The notes beneath the pieces are model-generated. The model was given only the letters and a program-made list of their open reading frames with translations. It had not been told where the DNA came from and made no database searches. Positions 10,033-19,044 of a DNA stretch of 64,000 bases are shown here, one piece after another. The translations under genes were made by a program, and so were the position numbers. The stretch lies in contig NC_017834.1 in NCBI RefSeq assembly GCF_000260715.1, positions 186,001-250,000 on the forward strand, in the 5' to 3' direction. The DNA comes from Bifidobacterium animalis subsp. animalis ATCC 25527 (GTDB lineage: Bacteria; Actinomycetota; Actinomycetes; Actinomycetales; Bifidobacteriaceae). Numbering within the stretch: the stretch's first letter is position 1; the number at the start of each line of letters is the position of its first letter.

Positions 10033-10844
10033 TGTTCCGCGCTCCTTGCCGTTGCAGACTCCACCTCCACCGGACCGTTCTGCGGGTCGTCGTCCTGCGC
10101 GAACACCGCGAGAATGTCGTCGTACGACGGATGGTCGAGGTCCTGCACAATGCTGCCGTCCGACAGTACGAGCACGCGGTCGGCGAACGACGCGGCACGC
10201 GGGTCGTGCGTCACCATCACGATCGTCTGCCCGTATTCGCGCACGCACATGCGCAGGAATTCAAGCACCTCATGGCTCGACCGCGAATCGAGGTTGCCGG
10301 TCGGTTCGTCGGCGAAGATCACGCTCGGCCGCTCCATGATCGCCCGCGCACAGGCGACGCGCTGCTGTTGGCCGCCGGACAGCTGGCTCGGGCGATGGTC
10401 GAGACGGTTCTGCAACTTGACCACCGACACCACTTTGTCGAACCAATCCATATCGATGGGACGATGGGCGATCTGCAGTGGCAGCAGTATGTTCTCCTTC
10501 GCGGTGAGCGTGGGCACCAGATTGAACGACTGGAAGATGAATCCGATCTCCTTGCGACGCAGCTGCGTGAGCTCGCGTTGGCCCATTGAGGAGACCTCGA
10601 GGTCTTCAATGAACACTTGGCCGCTGGTGGGGGTGTCAAGCCCGGCCATGCAGTGCATGAGCGTCGATTTGCCGGAACCCGAGGGACCCATGATCGCCGT
10701 CAGGGCTTTGCGCCTGAACTCCACGTTGACGTGGTCGAGGGCGGCGACGCTGTTGTCTCCTTTGCCATAGCGTTTGCACAGATCTACCGCACGGGCGACG
10801 ATCGGGTCTTTGCTGTCGCTGTTCGATGCCGTATGAGTGTTCAT
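10029..10844 (-). CDS. ABC transporter ATPase, MacB/LolD type
   Basis: The 271-residue ATPase has Walker A GPSGSGKST, signature LSGGQQQRVACARA and Walker B VIFADEP, followed by IVMVTHD. It is the MacB/LolD class that works with FtsX-fold permeases. The start at 10844 has GGGGAAGG upstream. Its partner permease is the pseudogene that overlaps its stop codon, so this intact ATPase may now be an orphan. It is divergent from the marR gene at 11129 over a 284-base AT-rich intergenic region and may be controlled by that regulator, which is inference from position only. Confidence 0.9.
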   Translation of the reverse strand: MNTHTASNSDSKDPIVARAVDLCKRYGKGDNSVAALDHVNVEFRRKALTAIMGPSGSGKSTLMHCMAGLDTPTSGQVFIEDLEVSSMGQRELTQLRRKEIGFIFQSFNLVPTLTAKENILLPLQIAHRPIDMDWFDKVVSVVKLQNRLDHRPSQLSGGQQQRVACARAIMERPSVIFADEPTGNLDSRSSHEVLEFLRMCVREYGQTIVMVTHDPRAASFADRVLVLSDGSIVQDLDHPSYDDILAVFAQDDDPQNGPVEVESATARSAEQ

Positions 10845-11085
10845 GGAAGCCTTCCCCAAAAAACAACACGTGATACATGACTCAATACTTGACACCGAAG
10901 AATACCGAACATGGTTTACGCAGTATCGCCTGTTATATTTCAGCGAAATTTGACAAATGACGAAAATATGCTAAAAACTCGCGAATACTTGTTTATTTTG
11001 GGTTTTCGGGCGCGAGATGACGTTTGACGCGCCGGTTTCATGTGCGATTCACTGGCGGGGAAGATTTGTCTTACACTAGAAGTAT

Positions 11086-11098
11086 TTTACGGTGTAAA
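11086..11098. promoter_or_regulatory. MarR operator, upstream copy
   Basis: The perfect palindrome TTTACGGTGTAAA lies 31 bases before the start of the MarR-family gene, next to a related half site TCTTACAC at 11069-11076. A nearly identical palindrome stands in front of the ABC exporter at 11774. This is the arrangement expected of an autoregulated MarR repressor. Confidence 0.6.
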
Positions 11099-11128
11099 GC
11101 AAATAGGGATATCGCATATGGAGCGGCA

Positions 11129-11722
11129 ATGGACTACAAGTTGGAAGCGGTGCACGAACTGATGTTCGCGATGTGGGCGTCGCGTTCGAAGGCGACGCGC
11201 TCGTTCGAGCGCGGGACCCAGGGTGAGATGTTCGTGCTGCGTGAGCTCGAGTTTCAGGGCTCCTGCACCCCCTCGCAGCTCGCCCAAGCGATGGGTGCGA
11301 CGAGCGGTCGCATCTCATCGATTCTCTCCGGGCTGACCCGGAAGGGCTGGATTGTGCGCACGGGTGATCCGCAGGACCGCCGGAGCGTGGTCATCGAGCT
11401 GTCCGACGAGGGCAGGCGAGTGGTGAAACAGCACAGCGACAAGCTCGTCGGGGACCTCTCGTGGGTGTTCTCGCAGATGGGGGAGCGCCGCACGCGCGAA
11501 TTCGTGGGCCTGCTCTCCGAATTCATGACCTACTTGTCGATCTGCGGGCCGAATGAGCCTCGCCCCACCGCGCAGCAGGTCGGGGAGGCGTTTGAGCGTC
11601 GCGCCCGACTCCACGAACGTATGCGCGAGATGGTGCGCAATGGCGAGCGATGGCATGGCTCGTGCAGGCCGCATGATGCGCCGTCGTCGAACGACGCCGA
11701 CGTCGACCGTCCCGTGCAATAA
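11129..11722 (+). CDS. MarR-family transcriptional regulator
   Basis: The 197-residue protein has a winged helix at about residues 30-105. The recognition helix region is TPSQLAQAMGATSGRISSIL and the wing is GWIVRTGDPQDRRSVVIELS. The DxRS wing motif is the MarR hallmark. The start at 11129 is the only ATG that suits the domain and has GGAG just upstream. It is followed after 71 bases by a heterodimeric ABC exporter and is divergent from another ABC pair. Palindromes TTTACGGTGTAAA and CTTACGGTGTAAG precede this gene and the exporter, so it probably represses both itself and the exporter. Confidence 0.9.
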   Translation: MDYKLEAVHELMFAMWASRSKATRSFERGTQGEMFVLRELEFQGSCTPSQLAQAMGATSGRISSILSGLTRKGWIVRTGDPQDRRSVVIELSDEGRRVVKQHSDKLVGDLSWVFSQMGERRTREFVGLLSEFMTYLSICGPNEPRPTAQQVGEAFERRARLHERMREMVRNGERWHGSCRPHDAPSSNDADVDRPVQ

Positions 11723-11773
11723 GGACGCCGTGCGCAGCTCCAGAATCCGCGCATCATCTGTTTGAGAAAAAAG

Positions 11774-11786
11774 CTTACGGTGTAAG
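11774..11786. promoter_or_regulatory. MarR operator, exporter copy
   Basis: The perfect palindrome CTTACGGTGTAAG lies directly against the ribosome site (AAGGAAAA) of the first exporter gene. Binding here could block both transcription and ribosome access. It shares the core TTACGGTGTAA with the site in front of the marR gene. Confidence 0.6.
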
Positions 11787-11793
11787 GAAAAAT

Positions 11794-13713
11794 ATGATAC
11801 GAATCATGAAATATCTCTCCAAAACGGAGATAGGGCAGCTGGTGTTGTCGCTGGTCACCATTGTGGGCCAGGTGTACTTCGACCTCGAACTGCCAAGCTA
11901 TATGTCACAGATCACGCGGCTCGTGGAGACGCCGGGCAGCCAGATGCGCGACATCTGGATCGCCGGCGGCAAGATGCTGCTCGTCTCGCTCGGCTCGCTC
12001 GCATGCGCGGTGGTCACCGGCTACTTCGCCGCGCGCGTGGCCGCCTCGTTCGGCCAGCGTCTGCGCTCGCTCGAGTTCCGCAAGGTGGAGTCGTTCGGGC
12101 CGTCCGAAATGCACCGCTTCTCCACGGCGAGCCTGATCACGCGTTCGACGAACGACATCACGCAGATTCAGATGTTCATCACGATGGGCTTGCAGATGCT
12201 CATCAAGGCGCCGATCATGGCCGTGTGGGCCGTGTGCAAGATCGCCGGCGAAGGCTTCGAATGGACGCTCGCCACCGGCATCGCCGTGGCGATCCTCATC
12301 ATCTCGATCGCCGTGCTCATGGTGCTCGTCATGCCGAAGTTCAAGGCAATGCAGCAGCTCACCGACGACATCAATCTGGTGACGCGCGAGAATCTGACCG
12401 GCATGCGCGTCGTGCGCGCCTACAATGCCCAGGACTACCAGGAAGGCAAGTTCGAGCGGGCGAACAGCAATCTGACGAACACACAGCTGTTCACGAACCG
12501 CGCGATGTCGGTGATGATGCCGCTCATGGGCACGATCATGAACGGGCTGTCGCTCGCGATCTACTGGATCGGCGCCTACCTGATCCAGGACGCCGGCCTG
12601 ACCGACAAACTCACGCTGTTCTCGAACATGGTCGTGTTCTCCAGCTACGCCATGCAGGTGGTGATGAGCTTCCTGCTCATGAGCATGGTGTTCGTGCTGT
12701 GGCCGCGCGCCGACGTCTCCGCACACCGCGTGCTCGAAGTGCTCGACACCGACCCGCTCGTCAAGTCCGGCACCGCCAAGCGTGGGCTCACGGTGCAGGA
12801 GGCCAAGCAGCGCGGAATCATCACGCCAGCGGAACGTGCGCGATATGCCGACGACCTCGAGCTCGCCGGCGAGATCGAATTCCGCGACGTGAGCTTCACC
12901 TACCCCGATTCACGCGAGGCGATGCTCGAACACATCAGTTTCACGGCGAACAGGGGAGACACGGTGGCGATCATCGGCTCCACCGGTTCGGGCAAGTCGT
13001 CGCTCATCAATCTCGTGCCGCGCTTCTACGATGCGACGGACGGCGAGGTGCTCGTGGACGGCATGAATGTGCGCGAATACGACTTGAAGACATTGCGCGA
13101 CAAGATCGGCTACGTGCCGCAGCGCTCCTTCCTGTTCAAAGGCACCGTCGAATCGAATGTGAGCTATGGCGACCGGCCCGACGAACCCGAAAACGTGCCG
13201 ATGATCGACGTCTCGCGCATGAGCGGCCGCAAGGCGGAACGGGAGTTCCTCAAGGCCGACGAGGCGCGCGAGCTCACCGCGCAGGAGGCGAACCGCGTGC
13301 GCGAGGCGAGCGACGTCGCACAGGCCACCGAATTCGTAAGCAAGATGCCGAAAGGCTTCCAGTCGCCGATCGCCCAGGGTGGCACGAATGTGTCGGGCGG
13401 CCAGAAACAGCGCCTGTCGATTGCGCGCGCCGTGTACCGCGACCCGGAGATTCTGATCTTCGACGACTCGTTCTCGGCACTCGACTTCAAAACCGACCGC
13501 GAGGTGCGCGACGCGTTGAAGGAGACGGCGAAGGATGCGACGAAGCTCATCGTGGCGCAGCGCGTCGGCACGATCATGGACGCGGACTGCATTCTCGTGC
13601 TCGAGGACGGCAAGGTGGTGGGTCAAGGCACGCACCGCGAACTGCTCGAGACCTGCGAGGTGTACCAGGAGATCGCGAAATCGCAGCTGAGCGAGGAGGA
13701 GCTCAGTGCGTGA
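11794..13713 (+). CDS. ABC exporter half-transporter with degenerate catalytic site
   Basis: The 639-residue protein has an N-terminal ABC exporter membrane domain of six helices (about 15-320) and a C-terminal ATPase with Walker A GSTGSGKSS and signature VSGGQKQRLSIARA. Walker B is ILIFDDSFSALD: the catalytic glutamate is replaced by aspartate, as in the non-catalytic partner of heterodimeric exporters such as BmrCD, LmrCD and TmrAB. An extra acidic segment of about 60 residues lies between the Q-loop and the signature. The next gene encodes the canonical partner. The role is probably multidrug or lipid-related export, with substrate unknown, under MarR control. Confidence 0.92.
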   Translation: MIRIMKYLSKTEIGQLVLSLVTIVGQVYFDLELPSYMSQITRLVETPGSQMRDIWIAGGKMLLVSLGSLACAVVTGYFAARVAASFGQRLRSLEFRKVESFGPSEMHRFSTASLITRSTNDITQIQMFITMGLQMLIKAPIMAVWAVCKIAGEGFEWTLATGIAVAILIISIAVLMVLVMPKFKAMQQLTDDINLVTRENLTGMRVVRAYNAQDYQEGKFERANSNLTNTQLFTNRAMSVMMPLMGTIMNGLSLAIYWIGAYLIQDAGLTDKLTLFSNMVVFSSYAMQVVMSFLLMSMVFVLWPRADVSAHRVLEVLDTDPLVKSGTAKRGLTVQEAKQRGIITPAERARYADDLELAGEIEFRDVSFTYPDSREAMLEHISFTANRGDTVAIIGSTGSGKSSLINLVPRFYDATDGEVLVDGMNVREYDLKTLRDKIGYVPQRSFLFKGTVESNVSYGDRPDEPENVPMIDVSRMSGRKAEREFLKADEARELTAQEANRVREASDVAQATEFVSKMPKGFQSPIAQGGTNVSGGQKQRLSIARAVYRDPEILIFDDSFSALDFKTDREVRDALKETAKDATKLIVAQRVGTIMDADCILVLEDGKVVGQGTHRELLETCEVYQEIAKSQLSEEELSA

Positions 13714-13772
13714 GTGGGGCGTCGCATGCCGTATGCACATGTATGGGTTTGAGATAGATAGGATGTGAGGAT

Positions 13773-15620
13773 ATGCCAGGACCAATGGGACATGGGCGTG
13801 CAGGCGCGCCCGTGGAGAAAGCCGATGATTTCGGCGGCGCGCTCAAGGAGCTGATGCGCTTCAGCAAACGGTACATTCCGGCGATCGTCATCGCGCTGAT
13901 CCTCGGCGTCGGCGGTGCGATCTGCCAGATCATAGGGCCGGACTACCTCGGCGATATGACCGACGAGATCACCAAGGGACTGCCCGCGCTCGTGCACGGC
14001 AAGCCGGTGCTGCGTTCGATCGACATGGCCGCGGTGGCGCACATCGGGTGGACGCTCGTGGCGCTCTACGTGGGCTACGCACTGCTTTCGTACGTGCAGA
14101 GCTGGATGATGGCCACCGTCACGCAGCGCACGGCGCAACGCCTGCGCGCGGCCATCGACGTGAAGATGAACAAGCTGCCGCTCAAATACTTCGACGAGCA
14201 CAGCACCGGCGACGTGATGAGTCGCATCACGAACGACGTGGACGCCGTGGGGCAGACGCTCGGGCAGTCCCTCGGCACGCTCATCTCGTCGATCACGCTG
14301 TTCGTGGGCTCGCTCGTCATGATGTTCGCGAACAACTGGATCCTGGCATTGTGCGCAGTGGGCGCGAGCCTGCTCGGCATGGTGCTCATGCTCGTCGTGA
14401 TGAAGTTCTCGCAGAAGTACTTCGTCAAGCAGCAGATGGCACTCGGCGACGTGAACGGCCATGTGGAGGAGATGTACAGCGGGCACACCGTGGTCAAGGC
14501 CTTCGGCGGCGAGGCCGACGCGATCCGCAGATTCGAACGCTACAACAACGACCTGTACGAATCGGGTTGGAAGAGCCAGTTCATCTCGGGGCTCATGATG
14601 CCGATGATGAACCTCGTGGGCAACCTCGGCTACGTGGTCGTGTGCGTGGTCGGCGCGGCGCTCGCGATGAACGGCACCATCGAATTCGGTGTGATCGTGG
14701 CGTTCATGCTCTACATTCGCCTGTTCACGCAGCCGCTCTCGCAGTTTGCGCAGGCGTTCCAGAATCTGCAACGCTGCGCCGCGGGCTCCGAACGTGTGTT
14801 CACCTTCCTCAACGAGCCCGAGCTCGCCGACGAGTCCGACAAGCAACCGCTGCTCGGCTACGGCAGCAACGGCGAGATCACGCCCGTCGAAGGGCGCGTG
14901 AGCTTCGAGCACGTGAAATTCGGGTATGAGCCGAACAAGCTCGTCATCCATGATTTCTCGGCGGACGTGGAGCCTGGGCAGAAAGTGGCGATCGTGGGGC
15001 CCACCGGCGCGGGCAAGACGACGATGGTGAATCTGCTCATGCGATTCTACGAGATCGCCGGCGGGAAGATCTCGATCGACGGCATCGACACGAAGAGCGT
15101 GCCGCGGTGGAACGTGCACGACCAGTTCTCGATGGTGCTGCAGGACACCTGGGTGTTCAACGGCACCGTGCGCGAGAATGTGGCGTATGCGAAGGAAGAC
15201 GTGACCGACGAGCAGGTGGTCGCCGCCTGCCGTGCCGTGGGACTCGACCGTTACATTCGCTCGCTGCCAAACGGCTACGACACCGTGCTCGACGAGTCGG
15301 CCACGCTGTCGCAGGGGCAGAAGCAGCTGCTCACCATCGCGCGCGCCATGGTGCAGGATTCGCCGATCCTCATTCTCGACGAGGCGACAAGCTCGGTCGA
15401 TACGCGCACTGAGGAGCTCATCCAGGCGGCGATGGACAAGCTCACCGAGGGGCGCACCTCGTTCGTCATCGCACACCGGCTCTCCACGATCCGCGACGCC
15501 GACATGATCCTCGTCATGCGCGACGGCGACATCGTGGAGCGCGGCACGCACGACGAGCTTCTGGCACGCAACGGCTTCTATGCCGACATCTACAACGCGC
15601 AGTTCACACTCGCGCAGTAG
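13773..15620 (+). CDS. ABC exporter half-transporter with canonical catalytic site
   Basis: The 615-residue partner of the preceding gene has a six-helix exporter domain (about 30-350). Its ATPase has Walker A GPTGAGKTT, the variant signature LSQGQKQLLTIARA and Walker B ILILDEATSSVD with the catalytic glutamate present. The glutamine in place of the second glycine in the LSGGQ motif is common in the paired subunit of heterodimeric exporters. A GAGG precedes the ATG at 13773, and 59 bases separate the two genes, so they are one operon. Its end converges on the deacetylase gene with only 18 bases between. Confidence 0.92.
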   Translation: MPGPMGHGRAGAPVEKADDFGGALKELMRFSKRYIPAIVIALILGVGGAICQIIGPDYLGDMTDEITKGLPALVHGKPVLRSIDMAAVAHIGWTLVALYVGYALLSYVQSWMMATVTQRTAQRLRAAIDVKMNKLPLKYFDEHSTGDVMSRITNDVDAVGQTLGQSLGTLISSITLFVGSLVMMFANNWILALCAVGASLLGMVLMLVVMKFSQKYFVKQQMALGDVNGHVEEMYSGHTVVKAFGGEADAIRRFERYNNDLYESGWKSQFISGLMMPMMNLVGNLGYVVVCVVGAALAMNGTIEFGVIVAFMLYIRLFTQPLSQFAQAFQNLQRCAAGSERVFTFLNEPELADESDKQPLLGYGSNGEITPVEGRVSFEHVKFGYEPNKLVIHDFSADVEPGQKVAIVGPTGAGKTTMVNLLMRFYEIAGGKISIDGIDTKSVPRWNVHDQFSMVLQDTWVFNGTVRENVAYAKEDVTDEQVVAACRAVGLDRYIRSLPNGYDTVLDESATLSQGQKQLLTIARAMVQDSPILILDEATSSVDTRTEELIQAAMDKLTEGRTSFVIAHRLSTIRDADMILVMRDGDIVERGTHDELLARNGFYADIYNAQFTLAQ

Positions 15621-15638
15621 AGTGCACGGCATTTGGGC

Positions 15639-17153
15639 TCACTGGGTGGCCTCCACGCCGTCGGCCGGTGCGCTGTCCTGCGCGGTGTCGCCTCGCGCAT
15701 AGAACACGGTGCCCGGTTCGAGTTCGCCATCGAGCAGCGTGGAGACGGTGACCGGTGTAAATCCGCGTTCGCGCAGGCCACTCACAATCTGCGGGATCGC
15801 TTCGACTGTGCGCTCGTTGCCGTCGTGCAGTGCAATGATCGCGCCCGATGACGCGCCATCGAGCACGGTTTTGGCGATGTCGGCGGCGGATGCCTGCGCG
15901 TCCCAGTCGCGTGAGTCGACGTTCCACAGAATCACCGACTGACCGCTGCGCTTTGCGGCATCAACGACATCTTCGCTCCACGCGCCGTCCGGCGGTCGGA
16001 ACAGCGTCGGCTTGCCCACGCCCGCGCTTTTGATCACGTCATCGGTGTCGTTGAACCATTTGGTGAGTTCGGCGGGGGAGAGCGTATGCAACTGCTTGTG
16101 CCGCCAGCTCATCGAGCCGATTTCGTTGCCCTGTGCGGCCATATTCGCGAGCAGTTGTGTGTTGCTGCCGGAGACGAACTGGCCCTGCACGAAGAACGTG
16201 GCCGGCGCATCCGCCTGCTTGAGCGCGGCGAGCAGCTGCGGGGTAATCTGCTTGTTCGGGCCGTCGTCGAAGGTGAGGGCCACGCAGGCGGCGAATTCAC
16301 AGTCGAGCGGCATCGCGTTGATCACCGCGTTCGTGGCGTCGGTGAGCGAGCCGAGCGCATCGTTGACCTGCGGATTCGTGGCCGTGGAGCCAGGTTCGAG
16401 CAGTGCGCCCGCGTTGGCGATCTGCGCCTGCAATGCGGCGCGCAGATTCTCGGCAGCCTTGTTCGCCGAGCGTTCGTATGCGGCCTTCGCAATGGTGAGC
16501 TGCTTCTGCAGTTCGCCGCGCCGGTTCGAGTTGCGCGCGCCCTCCACGAGTCGGCGCAGCGTGTCGGCGTCGGTCTGCACGTCGCGCATGCGGTTGACCA
16601 TGCTCGTGCTCGCGGTGCCGTATTTACGGGTGAGCTCGTTGAGGTCGTCGGTGCTTTGCCTGGTGCCGCACTCGGATTTCACGAGCGAGGAGACCGTATG
16701 CGTGTCGTCAATATGCTCGATTTTCGATGCCAGCGCAGTCGCGTGATCCTCGCTGATCGTTTTGCCGTCGCCTTTCGCGAGCTTGCCGGCGTTGGCAAGC
16801 GTGGCCCTGTATGTGGTGTTGAGCGTGGCGAATTCCCGTCGCGCGGATTCGCAGTCGGCGAGCGCGGCGGCGTGCGCCTCCTCGGCATGCCGGTGGTTGG
16901 CGCGGCTGATTGGAATGATGATCGCGGCAAGCACGCCGACAATGATGAGCGCAGTCACTGCAATGGCGATGACGGCGTTGCGGCGTTTGCGGGGCGCGGG
17001 CGGTCCGTATGCGGCGGAACCAGTTGTGGTGTCTGAGAATTCGGCGTGCATGGTGTCGAAATCGTCGGCATGCGCGGTGCTGTGTTGTGTGGCGTCCCGC
17101 TGCACCTCTTCATATGGTGTGTCGTTGCCCTGCCCGGAAGATTTGCCGCCCAT
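15639..17153 (-). CDS. Membrane-anchored polysaccharide deacetylase-like protein
   Basis: The 504-residue protein has a short cytoplasmic tail, one transmembrane helix at about 60-83, a long charged stalk (about 85-285) and a NodB-fold domain at the C-terminus. Visible NodB motifs are TFDDGP (motif 1), FRPPDGAWSE (motif 3), a motif 4-like LWNVDSRDWD and ALHDG (motif 5). In motif 2 the family has H-S/T-x-x-x-H; here it reads GSMSWRHKQLH, so one expected metal-ligand histidine appears to be methionine. The family removes acetyl groups from cell-wall peptidoglycan or chitin-like sugars. Activity here is therefore uncertain. Array B lies upstream of its start. Confidence 0.82.
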   Translation of the reverse strand: MGGKSSGQGNDTPYEEVQRDATQHSTAHADDFDTMHAEFSDTTTGSAAYGPPAPRKRRNAVIAIAVTALIIVGVLAAIIIPISRANHRHAEEAHAAALADCESARREFATLNTTYRATLANAGKLAKGDGKTISEDHATALASKIEHIDDTHTVSSLVKSECGTRQSTDDLNELTRKYGTASTSMVNRMRDVQTDADTLRRLVEGARNSNRRGELQKQLTIAKAAYERSANKAAENLRAALQAQIANAGALLEPGSTATNPQVNDALGSLTDATNAVINAMPLDCEFAACVALTFDDGPNKQITPQLLAALKQADAPATFFVQGQFVSGSNTQLLANMAAQGNEIGSMSWRHKQLHTLSPAELTKWFNDTDDVIKSAGVGKPTLFRPPDGAWSEDVVDAAKRSGQSVILWNVDSRDWDAQASAADIAKTVLDGASSGAIIALHDGNERTVEAIPQIVSGLRERGFTPVTVSTLLDGELEPGTVFYARGDTAQDSAPADGVEATQ

Positions 17154-17264
17154 GTTCGCCCCGTTCTCCGGCGTTGTGCAGTCTGTTCTGCTGTTGCTAG
17201 TGTACCTCGCGGAGGCAAGCGGATGCGCTGGTGTTTTGGTGGTCTGTTCGGGAAAACGCGGTGA

Positions 17265-17430
17265 TACGACGAAACTCGGCTGCGTATTTCGTCACCTGTT
17301 CGCCAGATTGCGACGATATGACGAAATCTGATCATCAGTTTCGTCATCGGTTCGCGAAAAGCCGCGCAGATGACGAAACCCGGGTGCTGGTTTCGCCATT
17401 GTTGCGGATTCGCGCGGCGTAATGACGAAA
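17265..17430. repeat. Tandem 52-nt repeat array B
   Basis: Units contain the inverted repeat TGACGAAA...TTTCGTCA spanning about 28 bases, separated by about 24 bases. TTTCG marks begin at 17287, 17339 and 17391, exactly 52 apart, and a fourth half unit TGACGAAA follows at about 17423. The stretch 17154-17553 holds no gene. From 17450 to 17510 shorter degenerate repeats of GATAGCCGAG and ATGGCGCG continue up to the PAP2 gene's 3' end. Confidence 0.75.
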
Positions 17431-17553
17431 ACGGCGCCCGGCAGAGTGTGCGATAGCCGAGCAGATGGCGCGCTTACAGATAATGGCGCGACTGCAGATA
17501 GCCGAGAGCCACGGCGATCAATCTGCCATCGGCTTCAATTGCGAGTGTATGGC

Positions 17554-18243
17554 TTATCGCTTAGCCGAAGATGCAGCCGGCGACGCGCGTTTGAGCAGTG
17601 TGCGCTTCATCACCGGCACATAGAACAGTGTGAGCCAGGCGATTGCGAACAGGAACCCCGCGCATACGTCGCTCGCGTAATGCACGCCCAAATAGACCCT
17701 GGTGAACATGACGACCGGCGGGATCAGGCACAGCAGTATAATCGCGACGGTCTTCCCCACGCGGGCACCCGAATCGCGCGCGGTGTGCCAGTAGCGGTAC
17801 AGCAGGTAGACGATGAATCCGTAGAACGCCGTGCTCACCATGGCGTGGCCGGAGGGGAAGCTGTACCCCTGTTCGAACACGAGATGCGGGAAAGTGGGGC
17901 GCGAGCGGCGCACAATGTGTTTGATGATCTCGTTGAGCACATAGATGCCCGCGAGATTGACGACCACAGCCACACCGATTTTCCAGCGTTTCACCACGGC
18001 CAGCACGGCGAGCGCGACCGCCGCCACGACGATCACGGTGATTGACCCGGAAAGCTGGGTGAGCACGCGCATCACGCTGGTCATGCCGGGGGTCATCACA
18101 TGCGCGGTGATCCAGTCATATACTGCGGTGTCCATGCCGAGTATATGGAACCGGCACACCGCTATCGTGAACCACAGCGCGCCGATCAGGCTCAGTGCGC
18201 CGATAATCTGCCAACAATGTTTCCTCACGAACAGCGAATCCAT
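17554..18243 (-). CDS. PAP2-family membrane phosphatase
   Basis: The 229-residue protein has about six transmembrane helices and the three PAP2 motifs in order: KHIVRRSRP, FPSGH and TRVYLGVHYASD. These supply the catalytic histidines. Family members dephosphorylate phosphatidic acid, phosphatidylglycerophosphate or undecaprenyl diphosphate at the membrane; the substrate here is not determined. It is divergent from the acetyltransferase gene at 18319 over a 75-base promoter region. Confidence 0.9.
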   Translation of the reverse strand: MDSLFVRKHCWQIIGALSLIGALWFTIAVCRFHILGMDTAVYDWITAHVMTPGMTSVMRVLTQLSGSITVIVVAAVALAVLAVVKRWKIGVAVVVNLAGIYVLNEIIKHIVRRSRPTFPHLVFEQGYSFPSGHAMVSTAFYGFIVYLLYRYWHTARDSGARVGKTVAIILLCLIPPVVMFTRVYLGVHYASDVCAGFLFAIAWLTLFYVPVMKRTLLKRASPAASSAKR

Positions 18244-18318
18244 AGTGCCAGACTAGCGGGCAGCCCAATACAATGGTGTCGACGGCAATGATGTACGAAA
18301 GACGTGTCAGGAGAGCAA

Positions 18319-18954
18319 ATGAGCGACATGAAAGACCGCATGCACACCGGTGAGATGTACCTGCCGCACGATGAGCAGATTCTCGCGCGCCAGTTCGACT
18401 GCCTTGAGCGGCTCTACGATTTCAACCAGACGCGCCCGCACGAGCTCGACCGCCGTGCCGAACTGCTGCACGACATGTTCGCCGAGATCGGCGACGGGTG
18501 CTACATCGAACCGCCGTTCCACGCGAATTTCGGCGGGGCGCATGTGCATTTCGGCAGCGACATCTACGTGAACTTCAATCTGACCTGCGTGGACGATACG
18601 CATATCTACGTCGGCTCGCACACGATGATCGGGCCGAACGTGACGCTCGCGACCGCCGGGCACCCGATTCTGCCCGAACTGCGCGAGCGCGGCTACCAGT
18701 ACAACATGCCGGTGCGCATCGGCGAGAACTGTTGGATCGGCGCGGGCGTGGTCGTGCTGCCGGGCGTGACAATCGGCGACAACGTGGTGGTGGGTGCGGG
18801 CAGCATTGTGACGCGCGACCTGCCGTCGAACGTCGTCGCCGTGGGCAACCCGTGCCATGTGCTGCGCGAAGTGGGCGAGCGCGACCGCGAATACTATTTC
18901 AAAGACCGCCGGATCGACTGGAATGAGATGCGCGCCGACGAGATGGCAGACTGA
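18319..18954 (+). CDS. Sugar O-acetyltransferase (maltose/galactoside type)
   Basis: The 211-residue protein has the N-terminal maltose-acetyltransferase cap (about 1-60, EMYLPHDEQILARQ...LYDFNQ). It continues with a left-handed beta-helix of hexapeptide repeats (about 60-190) containing NFNLTCVDDTHIYVG and the catalytic-type TAGHP segment. The family transfers acetyl from acetyl-CoA to sugar hydroxyls, for instance maltose or galactosides. AGGAGA lies five bases before the ATG at 18319; an upstream GTG at 18304 is in frame but less likely. Confidence 0.9.
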   Translation: MSDMKDRMHTGEMYLPHDEQILARQFDCLERLYDFNQTRPHELDRRAELLHDMFAEIGDGCYIEPPFHANFGGAHVHFGSDIYVNFNLTCVDDTHIYVGSHTMIGPNVTLATAGHPILPELRERGYQYNMPVRIGENCWIGAGVVVLPGVTIGDNVVVGAGSIVTRDLPSNVVAVGNPCHVLREVGERDREYYFKDRRIDWNEMRADEMAD

Positions 18955-19044
18955 CGCTACAATATGGGCGAATATGTGCGCCGCGCCGCCGATTGCGTCA
19001 CGGTGTGTGGCGTTCGGCAAGCGGAAGTGAAGTGAGGTGTTGGC

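Noticed and set aside
13623-15632. 669-codon minus-strand frame over the ABC exporter
   Set aside because: Its sequence is His-, Arg- and Val-rich without domains, and it covers a clear ABC ATPase on the other strand.
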